This document shows, one piece after another, positions 8,065 to 15,808 of a stretch of 64,000 bases of DNA (positions are counted from its first letter, which is position 1; each line of letters starts with the position of its first letter). Origin of the DNA: Hymenobacter sp. YIM 151500-1. GTDB lineage: Bacteria > Bacteroidota > Bacteroidia > Cytophagales > Hymenobacteraceae. The translations under genes were made by a program, and so were the position numbers. Where the stretch lies: the NCBI RefSeq assembly GCF_025979885.1, contig NZ_CP110139.1, positions 4,484,001 through 4,548,000 on the forward strand, read 5' to 3'. The notes beneath the pieces were generated by a model. That model was not told the DNA's origin. It did not search any database and saw only the letters and a list, made by a program, of their open reading frames with translations.

Positions 8065-8383
8065 CGGTTAGAGGCGAGATATGAGAAGTGAGAAGTGAGA
8101 GGTGAGACAATAGAACGGCAGCCCCAGCGGGGCGACATGTCGGTAGAAATCAGCGGGTGAAGATGATGCAAAGCCCCAGCGGGGCGGCACCTATCGTTTG
8201 CAGATGATGGTGTCGCCCCACTGGGGCTCTGTTGTTCTCACGACTTCGACGGGCTACCGACATGTCGCCCCGCTGGGGCTGCCGGTCTATTGTCTCACTT
8301 CTCACCTCTCACTTCTCACCTCTCACCTCTCACTTCTCACCTCTCACTTCTCACCTCTCATATCTCGCCTCTAACCGCTACAC
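8059..8383. repeat. 325-bp composite palindrome joining two convergent stop codons
   Basis: The left arm (8059 to ~8146) and right arm (~8254-8383) are complementary almost throughout. The order is GTGTAGCGGTTAGAGGCGAG, ATATGAGA, a run of AGTGAGAGGTGAG-type repeats (longer on the right), GACAATAGA, GGCAGCCCCAGCGGGGCG, ACATGTCGGTA. The centre holds two further CCCCAGCGGGGC-type hairpins. Both flanking genes end GTG-TAG inside the arms. Confidence 0.95.
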
Positions 8384-8596
8384 TTCCACTCGTGGGCGGT
8401 TGTAGTCGGGCTCCCAATCGTTGATGGGGCGGGAGATGCCGGGAGGGAGGTCCAAGTCGGGAAGGCCGTCGTCGAGCGGTTCGCCACCGTCGTCGTCGTT
8501 GTCGGGGGCGGGGGGATGCCGAAACCGCCGGCGCGGCAGCACTAGCAGCAGCGTGACCAAGGCAAGCACCACAAGTAAGTATACAAGGCTGGTCAT
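8378..8596 (-). CDS. Small membrane-anchored protein, unknown
   Basis: The 72-residue protein begins MTSLVYLLVVLALVTLLLVL, a single N-terminal membrane helix. An RRRFRH stop-transfer patch and an acidic, proline-rich soluble tail (DNDDDGGEPLDDGLPDLD) follow. The start is the ATG giving this helix; a longer upstream frame has no plausible coding character. The stop codon lies inside the palindrome shared with the GNAT gene. No family was recognised. It is probably an inner-membrane protein with a cytosolic tail. Confidence 0.6.
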   Translation of the reverse strand: MTSLVYLLVVLALVTLLLVLPRRRFRHPPAPDNDDDGGEPLDDGLPDLDLPPGISRPINDWEPDYNRPRVEV

Positions 8597-8962
8597 GGCA
8601 GCAGAATGAGCTTGGATACAATGGAAAAACAAGCCAGCAGGCGGTAAAAGCAAAACGAGCCGGTGACTGGAGTTGTTTGCTCGACCAGGGTTTCGGGCGT
8701 CAGCTGGCTGTTGCCTAAGGTACATGATTGTCAGCCGAAAGTAAAGCTGCTCCGGCAGGAGGGTTTGGCCGAACTGGTAGCTCCCGTTGTGTTCCGGCTT
8801 CCGTAAACGGCTGCGTACTTCTGTCACTCCGGCCGCAGGGAGGAGGCTGAGTTCATCATCAAGAACTACCTTGAATCCTTCCTGCGGCCGGAATGACATC
8901 GGTCTGGTGGGCCACAGCACAGCTTCGGAGGCCTCATGCTGGAAAATCTGGACCGGGCCGCG
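8597..8962. other. Intergenic region with a 23-bp inverted repeat
   Basis: There is no convincing gene in these 366 bases. Positions 8822-8844 and 8876-8898 are inverted copies of TGTCATTCCGGCCGCAGGAAGG with two mismatches. A related GTCATTCCGACGCAGGAGGA occurs unpaired at ~58354, so this is probably another dispersed intergenic family. Confidence 0.6.
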
Positions 8963-8970
8963 TACCTTCG
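8963..8970 (+). promoter_or_regulatory. Promoter -7 element (TACCTTCG) upstream of the TPP riboswitch
   Basis: A seven-of-eight TAnnTTTG match lies a few bases before the riboswitch, so the aptamer would start almost at the transcript 5' end. Confidence 0.6.
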
Positions 8971-8978
8971 CGCCCAGA

Positions 8979-9073
8979 AGTTTAGGGGTGCCCTGGGCCG
9001 GGAGTGGCTGCCGGGGCTGAGATCATACCCATTGAACCTGATCCGGGTAATGCCGGCGAAGGGAACAAACGAT
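8979..9073 (+). promoter_or_regulatory. TPP (THI-box) riboswitch
   Basis: The universally conserved elements are present in order: GGGGTGCC, a variable P3 arm (GGCCGGGAGTGGCTGCCGGG), GGCTGAGATCATACCC, TTGAACCTGATCCGGGTAAT, and GCCGGCGAAGGGAACA. This is the thiamine-pyrophosphate aptamer, which represses downstream expression when TPP is plentiful. No separate terminator stem was seen before the receptor start ~70 bases on, so control by translation initiation is likely; that is inference. Confidence 0.97.
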
Positions 9074-9141
9074 CCGCGAACGAAACACCCGTGGCGCCGA
9101 CCCCTGGCGCCGGGTCCGTTCCACCTTTTCCATTTTTCTGC

Positions 9142-11562
9142 TTGAAACAGGTATTGTTTACCGGCGCGGCGCTCTTGGTGCTGCCGCTGGCGGCGTGGGC
9201 GCAAGGGCCCGTGTCCGGCACCCTGCGCGACGCCCGTAGCGGCGCGCCCCTGCCCGGCGCCACCGTGCTGCTCGACGGCAGCACGGCCACCGCTACTGCT
9301 CCCGACGGCTCGTTTGCCCTGCCCGCCGTGCCGGCCGGCTCCCACGTGTTGCGCGTCACGTTTGTGGGCTACGAGCCTTTGGTGCGACTGGTGCAAGGCC
9401 AGCCCACGGCTCAGGAGCTGGCCCTGACCTTACAGGAAGCCAGCGTGCTGACCGGCGAAGCTCTCGTTACGGCCTCGCGGGCCAACGAGCGGACGGCCAC
9501 GGCCTACGCCAACCTGAGCAAGGAGGACCTGGCCAAGCGCAACTTCGGCCAGGACATTCCCTACCTGCTCGACCAGACGCCCTCCGTGGTGACCAGCTCC
9601 GACGCCGGGGCGGGCATCGGCTACACCGGCCTGCGCATCCGCGGCACCGACATTGCCGGCATCAACGTCACCATCAATGGCGTGCCCCTAAACGATGCCG
9701 AAAGCCACGGAGCTTTCTTCGTGAACCTGCCCGATTTGGCCTCCAGCACCACCAGCCTGCAAGTGCAGCGCGGCGTAGGCACCAGCCAAAATGGCGGAGC
9801 GGCTTTTGGGGCTTCGCTCAACCTGAGCACCCTGGAAACCCGCCGCGAAGCCTACGCCGAGACGCAGAACACCTACGGCTCCTTCAACACCTGGCGCAAC
9901 AACGTGCAGTTCGGGACCGGGCTGCTGGGCGGCCGGTTTTCGGTGGATGGGCGGTTGTCGCGGATTGCGTCCGATGGGTACATCGACCGGGCTTCGTCGG
10001 ATTTGAAGTCGTATTATCTGGCGGCGGGATATCAGCAGAAGAACACCTTGCTCAAGTTCATCACCTTCTCGGGCCGCGAGAAAACCTACCAGGCCTGGAA
10101 CGGCGTGCCCCAGGATTCGCTTCAAACCAACCGCCGCTACAACGAATTCACCTACGACAACCAGACCGACAACTACCAGCAGAACCACTACCAGCTCCAC
10201 CTCACCCAGGGCCTGGGCCCCGACTGGAACCTGGCCTCGGCCCTGCACCTGACCCGCGGGTTTGGCTACTACGAGGAGTTTCGGGCCGCTGACAAGCTGG
10301 CCGATTACGGCCTTCAAAACGTGGCGCTCGGCGATACTACCATCCGGCGTACCGACCTGGTGCGGCGCAAGTGGCTGGACAACTACTTCTTCGGCGGCAC
10401 CTTTGCCCTGAACTACCAGCCCCGCCAGCACGAGCGGCTGCAAGCCACCCTGGGCGGGGCCTGGAACCGCTACCTCGGCGACCATTTCGGCGAAGTCATC
10501 TGGGCCCGCTATGCTTCCAACGGCTTCATTCGCCACCGCTACTACTTTAACGACGCCGAGAAAACCGACTTCAACGCCTACGCCCGCGCCACCTGGCAGG
10601 CCACCGGGCGCCTGGGCCTGTTCGGCGACGCGCAGGTGCGCACCATTCGCTACACCATTAACGGCCTCGACGACGACCAGCGCGACGTAACCACGCGGGC
10701 CCGCTACACCTTCTTCAACCCCAAAGCCGGTGCCACCTTCGCCCTGGCCGAGGGCCAGCAGCTTTACGCCAGCTTTGCCGTGGGCCAGCGGGAGCCCGTG
10801 CGCGCCGACTTCACCGACCGCCCCGCCACCGACCGGCCCCGCGCCGAGCGCCTCCACGACCTGGAAGCTGGCTACCGCCTCCAGCAAACCGGCACCACGC
10901 TGCTGGGCCAGAACACGAGCCTGCGCCTGGAGGCCAACTACTTCTACATGAACTACCGCAACCAGCTCGTGGCCACCGGCCAGCTCAACGACGTGGGCAC
11001 CCCGCTGCGCACCAACATCCCGAGCAGCTACCGCACCGGCCTGGAGCTAACCGCCGCGGCCGGCTGGGCCGACTGGCTGAGCGTGAGCAGCACCCTGACC
11101 CTGAGCCGCAACCAGCTGCGAAACTTCCGCGAGGTAGTCTACATCTACAACGACGACTACGACCTGGTAGGCCAGCGGGAGCTGGAATACCGCAACGCCA
11201 CCATTTCCTTCTCGCCGTCCGTGGTGTCGGCCAGCACCGTGGAGGCCCAGCCGCTGAAGGGCCTGCGCACGGCCCTGCTGCTGAAAACCGTCAGCCGCCA
11301 GTTTCTCGACAACTCCGCCAGCGCCGAGCGGAGCCTGCCCGCCTACCAGGTCCTGGACCTGCGCTTGCGCTACACCCTGCGCCCCAGCTGGCTCCAGGAA
11401 ATCGAGCTGGGTTTGCTGATGAACAACCTGCTGAACCAGGAATACGAGTCGAATGGCTACACCTTCGGCAATTTTGACACCGCCGGCCGGCGCCTGAGCT
11501 ACAACTACTACTACCCGCAGGCCACCCGTAACTTCCTGGTGTCGGTCGGGTTGAAGCTCTAA
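9142..11562 (+). CDS. TonB-dependent outer-membrane receptor, TPP-regulated
   Basis: The protein is ~806 residues from the TTG at 9142, which gives a clean signal peptide (MKQVLFTGAALLVLPLAAWA). Upstream in-frame codons run through the riboswitch and are rejected; GTG 9091 is the other possible start. A carboxypeptidase-regulatory-like domain follows (~20-100), then a plug domain (GLRIRGTDIAGINVTINGVP), then a 22-strand-type barrel ending NFLVSVGLKL. Control by the TPP riboswitch matches the thiamine-regulated receptors described in Bacteroidota, so it probably imports thiamine or a thiamine phosphate with TonB-ExbBD energy. No thiamine enzyme is adjacent. Confidence 0.93.
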   Translation: MKQVLFTGAALLVLPLAAWAQGPVSGTLRDARSGAPLPGATVLLDGSTATATAPDGSFALPAVPAGSHVLRVTFVGYEPLVRLVQGQPTAQELALTLQEASVLTGEALVTASRANERTATAYANLSKEDLAKRNFGQDIPYLLDQTPSVVTSSDAGAGIGYTGLRIRGTDIAGINVTINGVPLNDAESHGAFFVNLPDLASSTTSLQVQRGVGTSQNGGAAFGASLNLSTLETRREAYAETQNTYGSFNTWRNNVQFGTGLLGGRFSVDGRLSRIASDGYIDRASSDLKSYYLAAGYQQKNTLLKFITFSGREKTYQAWNGVPQDSLQTNRRYNEFTYDNQTDNYQQNHYQLHLTQGLGPDWNLASALHLTRGFGYYEEFRAADKLADYGLQNVALGDTTIRRTDLVRRKWLDNYFFGGTFALNYQPRQHERLQATLGGAWNRYLGDHFGEVIWARYASNGFIRHRYYFNDAEKTDFNAYARATWQATGRLGLFGDAQVRTIRYTINGLDDDQRDVTTRARYTFFNPKAGATFALAEGQQLYASFAVGQREPVRADFTDRPATDRPRAERLHDLEAGYRLQQTGTTLLGQNTSLRLEANYFYMNYRNQLVATGQLNDVGTPLRTNIPSSYRTGLELTAAAGWADWLSVSSTLTLSRNQLRNFREVVYIYNDDYDLVGQRELEYRNATISFSPSVVSASTVEAQPLKGLRTALLLKTVSRQFLDNSASAERSLPAYQVLDLRLRYTLRPSWLQEIELGLLMNNLLNQEYESNGYTFGNFDTAGRRLSYNYYYPQATRNFLVSVGLKL

Positions 11563-11573
11563 TGCTACTGCTA

Positions 11574-11769
11574 GCGTTGTCTGGCGCGAGGTTAGCGCAG
11601 CGTACCTCGTGCCTGAGCATGAAGTGGAGGCTGCGCCTCCACTGCCGCGCCAGCGGCAAGCCGGGACCGGGCCACCAGGAGCATGCGTAGGTCGTTCTAG
11701 CGGGGGAGGCGTAGCCTCCCGGCATACTGGGCACGAGGTACGCTGCGCTAACCTCGCGCCAGACAACGC
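11574..11769. repeat. MITE-like element with perfect 40-bp terminal inverted repeats
   Basis: Positions 11574-11613 and 11730-11769 are exact reverse complements over 40 bp. The interior holds two or three GC-rich hairpins (GTGGAGGCTGCGCCTCCAC; GCGGGGGAGGCGTAGCCTCC). No open reading frame for a transposase and no clear target-site duplication were seen. An 18-base stretch, CGTTCT-N-GCGGGGGAGGC, is shared with the 37215-37358 element. Confidence 0.9.
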
Positions 11770-11901
11770 CCTCTTTCCGGCACGTGCTTTGCCAAGCCTA
11801 CTGCGCGACTCTCCCCGACCAAAAATCTGCCTTTTGGTCGTTACTGAGGACGAGGCTTGGGGTGGTTTAGTGGCATTCTCCGCCCCGTCGTCCTTTCCGA
11901 A

Positions 11902-11937
11902 AACCCTGACTGGCTCTCTAACTGGTCAGGGTTTTTT
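11902..11937 (+). terminator. Intrinsic terminator
   Basis: Stem AACCCTGAC / GTCAGGGTT has a 14-base loop and a T6 run. Another hairpin without a T-run, GACCAAAA / TTTTGGTC, lies at 11817-11839. The rest of the 11770-11986 gap shows nothing else. Confidence 0.8.
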
Positions 11938-11986
11938 GCGTCTGGAACCCGCCGGGGGAGCGGCCGGTTGTCCGTAGCGAAACCTC

Positions 11987-11994
11987 TATCTTTG
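11987..11994 (+). promoter_or_regulatory. Promoter -7 element (TATCTTTG)
   Basis: This perfect TAnnTTTG match lies 26 bases before the acyl-CoA dehydrogenase ATG. Confidence 0.75.
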
Positions 11995-12019
11995 ACCGGT
12001 CAACCCCACCCAACTTCCC

Positions 12020-13252
12020 ATGTCTTCCCAAGCTGACGTTCTTTCCACCAAGGCCCAGGTGCAGCGCAACAAAGGCTCCCTGAATGCCGCCGGCTTCACC
12101 GATTACTACGACCTCGACGGGCTGCTCACCGAGGAGCACAAGCTCATCCGCCAGAGCATCCGCGACTTTGTGAAGCGCGAAATCTCGCCTAGCATTGAGA
12201 AGTGGGCTCAGGATGCCTATTTCCCTTCGGACATCGTGCGCAAGTTTGGCGAAGTCGGCGCGTTTGGCCCCACCATCCCCACCGAATACGGCGGCGGCGG
12301 GCTCGACTACATCAGTTACGGCCTCATCATGCAGGAAATTGAGCGCGGCGACTCCGGTATGCGCTCCACGGCCTCGGTGCAGGGCTCCCTGGTGATGTTC
12401 CCGATTTACCAGTACGGCTCCAAAGAGCAGCGCCGCAAATTCCTGCCCAAGCTGGCCTCCGGCGAGTGGCTGGGCTGCTTCGGCCTCACCGAGCCCGACC
12501 ACGGCTCCAATCCTGGCGGCATGGTGACCCGCATCGAGGACAAAGGCGACTATTACCTGCTGAACGGCGCCAAGCTCTGGATTTCTAACTCGCCCGAGTG
12601 CCAGGTGGCCGTGGTGTGGGCCAAGGACGACAATGGCCGTATCCGGGGCGTCATCGTGGAGCGCGGCATGGAAGGCTTCACCACCCCCGAAATTCACAAC
12701 AAGTGGAGCCTGCGCGCCTCCACCACCGGCGAGCTGGTGTTCGACAACGTGCGCGTGCCCAAGGAGAACATTCTGCCCAATGTGGAAGGCCTCAAAGGCC
12801 CCCTAAGCTGCCTCGACTCGGCCCGCTACGGCATTGCCTGGGGTGCCCTGGGCGCCGCCATCGACTGCTACGAGTCGGCCCTGAAGTACTCGTTGCAGCG
12901 GGAGCAGTTTGGCAAGCCCATTGCCTCCTTCCAACTTCAGCAGCGCAAGCTGGCCGAAATGATTACCGAAATCACCAAAGCCCAGCTGTTGGTGTGGCGC
13001 CTGGGCACGCTCAAAAACGAAGGCAAGGCCACCAGTGCCCAAATCTCGATGGCCAAGCGCAACTCCGTAGAAATTGCCCTCGACATAGCCCGCGAAGCCC
13101 GCCAGATCCACGGCGGCATGGGCATCACCGGCGAGTACCCCATCATGCGCCACATGATGAACCTAGAGTCCGTCGTCACCTACGAAGGCACCCACGACAT
13201 CCACCTGCTCATCACCGGCGCCGATATCACCGGCATCCAGGCGTTTAAATAA
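12020..13252 (+). CDS. Acyl-CoA dehydrogenase, glutaryl-CoA dehydrogenase type
   Basis: The 410-residue flavoenzyme spans the whole family. FAD/substrate motifs are GCFGLTEPDHGSNPGGM (~155-171), LNGAKLWISNSP, SARYGIAWGALGAA, REQFGKPIASFQLQQ, and the C-terminal catalytic base region TYEGTHDIHLLI with Glu. The ending GADITGIQAF is the pattern of glutaryl-CoA dehydrogenases rather than short- or medium-chain enzymes. It would oxidise and decarboxylate glutaryl-CoA in lysine/tryptophan breakdown, passing electrons to ETF. No other lysine-degradation gene is nearby, so the substrate rests on similarity alone. Confidence 0.9.
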   Translation: MSSQADVLSTKAQVQRNKGSLNAAGFTDYYDLDGLLTEEHKLIRQSIRDFVKREISPSIEKWAQDAYFPSDIVRKFGEVGAFGPTIPTEYGGGGLDYISYGLIMQEIERGDSGMRSTASVQGSLVMFPIYQYGSKEQRRKFLPKLASGEWLGCFGLTEPDHGSNPGGMVTRIEDKGDYYLLNGAKLWISNSPECQVAVVWAKDDNGRIRGVIVERGMEGFTTPEIHNKWSLRASTTGELVFDNVRVPKENILPNVEGLKGPLSCLDSARYGIAWGALGAAIDCYESALKYSLQREQFGKPIASFQLQQRKLAEMITEITKAQLLVWRLGTLKNEGKATSAQISMAKRNSVEIALDIAREARQIHGGMGITGEYPIMRHMMNLESVVTYEGTHDIHLLITGADITGIQAFK

Positions 13253-13285
13253 TGTAGCACACGCTTTAGCGTGTGCTTTGTCTAC

Positions 13286-13323
13286 AAAAACAGCTCCTTC
13301 TATTCAGAAGGGGCTGTTTTTTT
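13286..13323 (+). terminator. Intrinsic terminator after the acyl-CoA dehydrogenase
   Basis: AAAACAGCTCCTTC pairs with GAAGGGGCTGTTTT across a 6-base loop and is followed by T residues. A smaller palindrome, AGCACACGCTTTAGCGTGTGCT, precedes it at 13256-13277. Confidence 0.85.
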
Positions 13324-13366
13324 AAATTATCGGTTAAAGTCTTCAGCTATCATATAAATTGCGAGT

Positions 13367-13669
13367 ATGGAATATGTGTCTTTGTTTATATTACTTGTGG
13401 GCTTCCTGCTATATAAACTTGGTTTCCGACTCAGTTTACTATGGTTGCTGCTTTGTGTCATCAGTGGATACCTGGTCATTCCTGATTTTTACAGAACCAG
13501 TTGTGACGGCGGCCTATGCACCTTGTGGATATTATTCCTGCCACCAATGTGGCTGGTGGCAGGTTTACTGCTACTGGGAGTTAAAGCAATGTTAAAGGTG
13601 AATAACCCTGACGCAGGTGCGCAGGGGGAGGCAACCAGGCGAGATATTAAAGTTACAGAACTTGATTAA
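13367..13669 (+). CDS. Small two-to-three-helix membrane protein, unknown
   Basis: This 100-residue protein has hydrophobic stretches at ~5-19, 22-38 and 52-72 and a charged C-terminal tail (GAQGEATRRDIKVTELD). Its base composition is clearly lower in GC than that of its neighbours and the codon use less biased, suggesting a recently acquired or fast-evolving gene. Two Cys (~46 and 51) lie in a short loop, SCDGGLC. No family was recognised. Confidence 0.55.
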   Translation: MEYVSLFILLVGFLLYKLGFRLSLLWLLLCVISGYLVIPDFYRTSCDGGLCTLWILFLPPMWLVAGLLLLGVKAMLKVNNPDAGAQGEATRRDIKVTELD

Positions 13670-13815
13670 CTGGCTGAATGATGTGCACGCCGCCGGCTAA
13701 CTCTGTAAGCGGTGCTGCAGCGGCTGCGGCGGCTTCTCAGCTAGGTTGTCAAAGTCGATTTGCGCTGGTACTACTTGCAGAGCTGCCGGTACTAATGCTT
13801 CCAGCGCAGCCGCAA

Positions 13816-13857
13816 AAACGCCCCGTCGCCTCTCTGGTAAAAGGCAGCGGGGCGTTT
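13816..13857. terminator. Hairpin terminator between convergent genes
   Basis: AAACGCCCCG pairs with CGGGGCGTTT, extended by GCCT/AGGC inside. It is suited to both strands. The rest of 13670-13895 shows no gene. Confidence 0.7.
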
Positions 13858-13895
13858 CTATTGAGGCTGCTTTTCAGCTGCCAGCAACTAGCGGC

Positions 13896-14288
13896 CTACT
13901 TCTTCTCCAGGTAGTAAATCGTCTGGCTGAAAACAGTATTGCCGCCGCTGATTACGTCGCTTGGCGCAACGCTGACCAGGCGCCAGCCATCGGCAGTGAG
14001 CTGGTTAACGGCCGCCATAGCGGCTTTGTGCACTTCGGTCATGTTTGCGGCCATTTGCTTGGCGCTGAAACGGCTAAAGTCAATTTCTCTAACCTGCTCC
14101 TTACCATCCGGCGACACAATAACGATGCTGGCTTGCGCATTAAAACCCAGCGACACGCGGGAAATAATCATCATGTAACCGTTAGGAGCCACGGCAACAG
14201 CAGGCGCAACAGGCTGGGCTGCGGCAGTAGCGGAAGTAATAACACCAGGGCTCAGCAGCAATGCCAGCAAAAACGTCCGAATTTTCAT
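13896..14288 (-). CDS. Secreted hypothetical protein
   Basis: The 130-residue protein has a clear signal peptide (MKIRTFLLALLLSPGVITSATA, cleavage near AAAQP). The mature part contains IVSPDGKEQVREIDF and a C-terminal LTADGWRLVSVAPS segment. That segment resembles the E/D-GW-x-L-V pattern of DUF4177-like small proteins, followed by two beta strands. It is likely periplasmic. Function is unknown, and the DUF4177 resemblance is weak. Confidence 0.6.
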   Translation of the reverse strand: MKIRTFLLALLLSPGVITSATAAAQPVAPAVAVAPNGYMMIISRVSLGFNAQASIVIVSPDGKEQVREIDFSRFSAKQMAANMTEVHKAAMAAVNQLTADGWRLVSVAPSDVISGGNTVFSQTIYYLEKK

Positions 14289-14414
14289 TAGTGGAAGTAG
14301 ATAAAGGAGGAAAAAAGAAAATAGAGCCCTTGAAACAAATGTACAGCCGTTGTCCGGCCGCTTCTAAATGTATTCAAATAGGATGATAAAAGTAGTACCA
14401 GCTACAGAGCTGGT

Positions 14415-14876
14415 TTACCGCAGCTCATCAAACGCATACTGGGCGCTGCTCCAGAACTTGTCCAGGGCCATGATGCGGGGCTTGAAGAAGGAAATCAGCC
14501 GGGGCCAGTCGTCGCGGCTGAACAGGTTGACGGGGCGCAGCTCCTGGTAGATGCGGCTGAGCGGCTGGCTGTTGGCGTCGAGGGCATCAGGCTTCCAGGT
14601 CCAGGCCTCGCCGGTGGCTTCTTCCAGCATGGGCTTTAGCTCCCGAAACTGCTCAAAGAACAGTTCCCGCAGGCCCGCATCCGGATGAGTCAGCTCGATA
14701 CCGATGGTGGCGTGGCGGCCGTCGGCCTGCATCCGGAAGTACACGTGCTTGAGGCCGGTTTTGTAGTTGATCCAGTTAGCGGGTCCACCTTCGGCAGAGG
14801 GCACCGGCTGCATATACTGGCCAAACGTGGTCCAGAACGCCTGGCGGAGCTGGGAGGCTTCGGTTTTGCTGTACAT
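14415..14876 (-). CDS. DUF4268-family protein
   Basis: The 153-residue cytosolic protein begins MYSKTEASQLRQAFWTTFGQYM and contains WINYKTGLKHVYFRMQ and RHATIGIELTH, the pattern of DUF4268 proteins of Bacteroidota. The start is chosen because a perfect promoter element lies just upstream and would fall inside any longer reading frame. Function is unknown. It is a stand-alone gene. Confidence 0.8.
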   Translation of the reverse strand: MYSKTEASQLRQAFWTTFGQYMQPVPSAEGGPANWINYKTGLKHVYFRMQADGRHATIGIELTHPDAGLRELFFEQFRELKPMLEEATGEAWTWKPDALDANSQPLSRIYQELRPVNLFSRDDWPRLISFFKPRIMALDKFWSSAQYAFDELR

Positions 14877-14883
14877 TGTGGGG

Positions 14884-14891
14884 CAAAGGTA
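14884..14891 (-). promoter_or_regulatory. Promoter -7 element (TACCTTTG on the minus strand)
   Basis: This perfect TAnnTTTG match lies eight bases before the DUF4268 start. The 5' leader would be extremely short. Confidence 0.7.
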
Positions 14892-14979
14892 CGGCTGCCG
14901 ACAGGGGAGGTTGGGTGGCGCAGGTAGCTGGCTGGGTGGCAAAGCCGTTCAGAAATTACCCACGGCACCTTTTACCTGT

Positions 14980-15075
14980 TATGGTGAGCTGAGCCGAAGC
15001 AATTCTGCTGCTTCGTTAGGCAAGCATCAGTAGTTAGCCCGCGGTAGAGATGCTTCGACAGGCTCAGCAGGACGT
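14980..15075. repeat. Degenerate CATGCTGAGC-family repeat, copy 3
   Basis: The right half (GGTAGAGATGCTTCGACAGGCTCAGCAGGACG) is well preserved. The left half (TTATGGTGAGCTGAGCCGAAGCAA) is eroded. The following 15076-15435 has a 14-bp stem at 15209-15222/15234-15247 and no gene I can support. Confidence 0.7.
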
Positions 15076-15435
15076 TCAGGCGACTTCCTGAACGACTTCG
15101 GTTTCATTTTCAGTAATAAGCCCAAACCTGGCAAACCGCAGGTGCTGAGTAGTCCACCGCCGCTTAGCGGGACCAAACTGCAAATCGTCTGGGTGGCCTG
15201 AAACTATAGTGGCGCGCTGCCCCGGCGGTAGAAGGGCAGCGCGCCACACACATAGCATCACGTAGAAATAAACAGCAGTTATACCGATAACCTCACGTAC
15301 AGGTACCCACGGCCATCAACTACAAGAGCCACACCGCTGCCGAGAGGTTGCAAGGCGCCTAAACTTTCTGGTCTGATGCGGCAGGCTGGCTCCAGGGCCG
15401 TTATTTTGCAGCCTCACCCATACCCATCCTGTCGT

Positions 15436-15774
15436 ATGCCCGGCACCGCTCCCGCATCTTCTCCACTCGTTCTGCTCGAATGCCTTGTGGCCGGCACGTC
15501 TCACCGGGAGGGGCTGCGGGCCTACGAGCCCCGCCTGGCCGTGGGCCAACCCCTGGCCTTGCAGCGCGAAGCCGACAGCGCCTACGACGACTGGGCCGTG
15601 CGCGTGCTGACCACCGGCACCGATTCTTTCTGGCTGGGCTACCTGCCCGAGGGCCGCAACGAAACCATTGCCCGCCTGCTGGACGCTGGCTACCCGCTCA
15701 CGGCCCGCCTCACTCACAAAGCCTGGGAAGACGAGTGGCTGCACCTGGAAATCGAAGTGCTGCTAGAGAAGTAG
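15436..15774 (+). CDS. Stand-alone HIRAN-domain protein
   Basis: The 112-residue protein matches HIRAN from ~12 to the end: LECLVAGTSHREGL, LAVGQPLALQREADSAYDDW, AVRVL, and FWLGYLPEGRNETIARLLDAG. HIRAN domains bind free or damaged DNA ends and are usually fused to helicases (HLTF/Rad5 type) or occur alone in bacteria. A promoter-like TTATTTTGC lies at 15401-15409. The ATG chosen directly follows it. It is probably a cytosolic DNA-binding accessory protein; partners are not evident, although ruvB lies 1.5 kb downstream. Confidence 0.8.
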   Translation: MPGTAPASSPLVLLECLVAGTSHREGLRAYEPRLAVGQPLALQREADSAYDDWAVRVLTTGTDSFWLGYLPEGRNETIARLLDAGYPLTARLTHKAWEDEWLHLEIEVLLEK

Positions 15775-15808
15775 CCGTCATGCCGAGCACAGCGAGGAAT
15801 AACAGCCG

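Noticed and set aside
9004..9141. N-terminal extension of the TonB receptor
   Set aside because: It would translate the TPP riboswitch itself. The TTG at 9142 gives a normal signal peptide.
11574..11769. Insertion sequence
   Set aside because: No transposase frame and no clear target duplication were found. It is treated as a MITE-like repeat instead.
15076..15261. 61-residue minus-strand open frame
   Set aside because: It starts inside a 14-bp hairpin and has no recognised motif. The C-terminal half looks somewhat protein-like and might be a remnant, but it cannot be supported as a gene.
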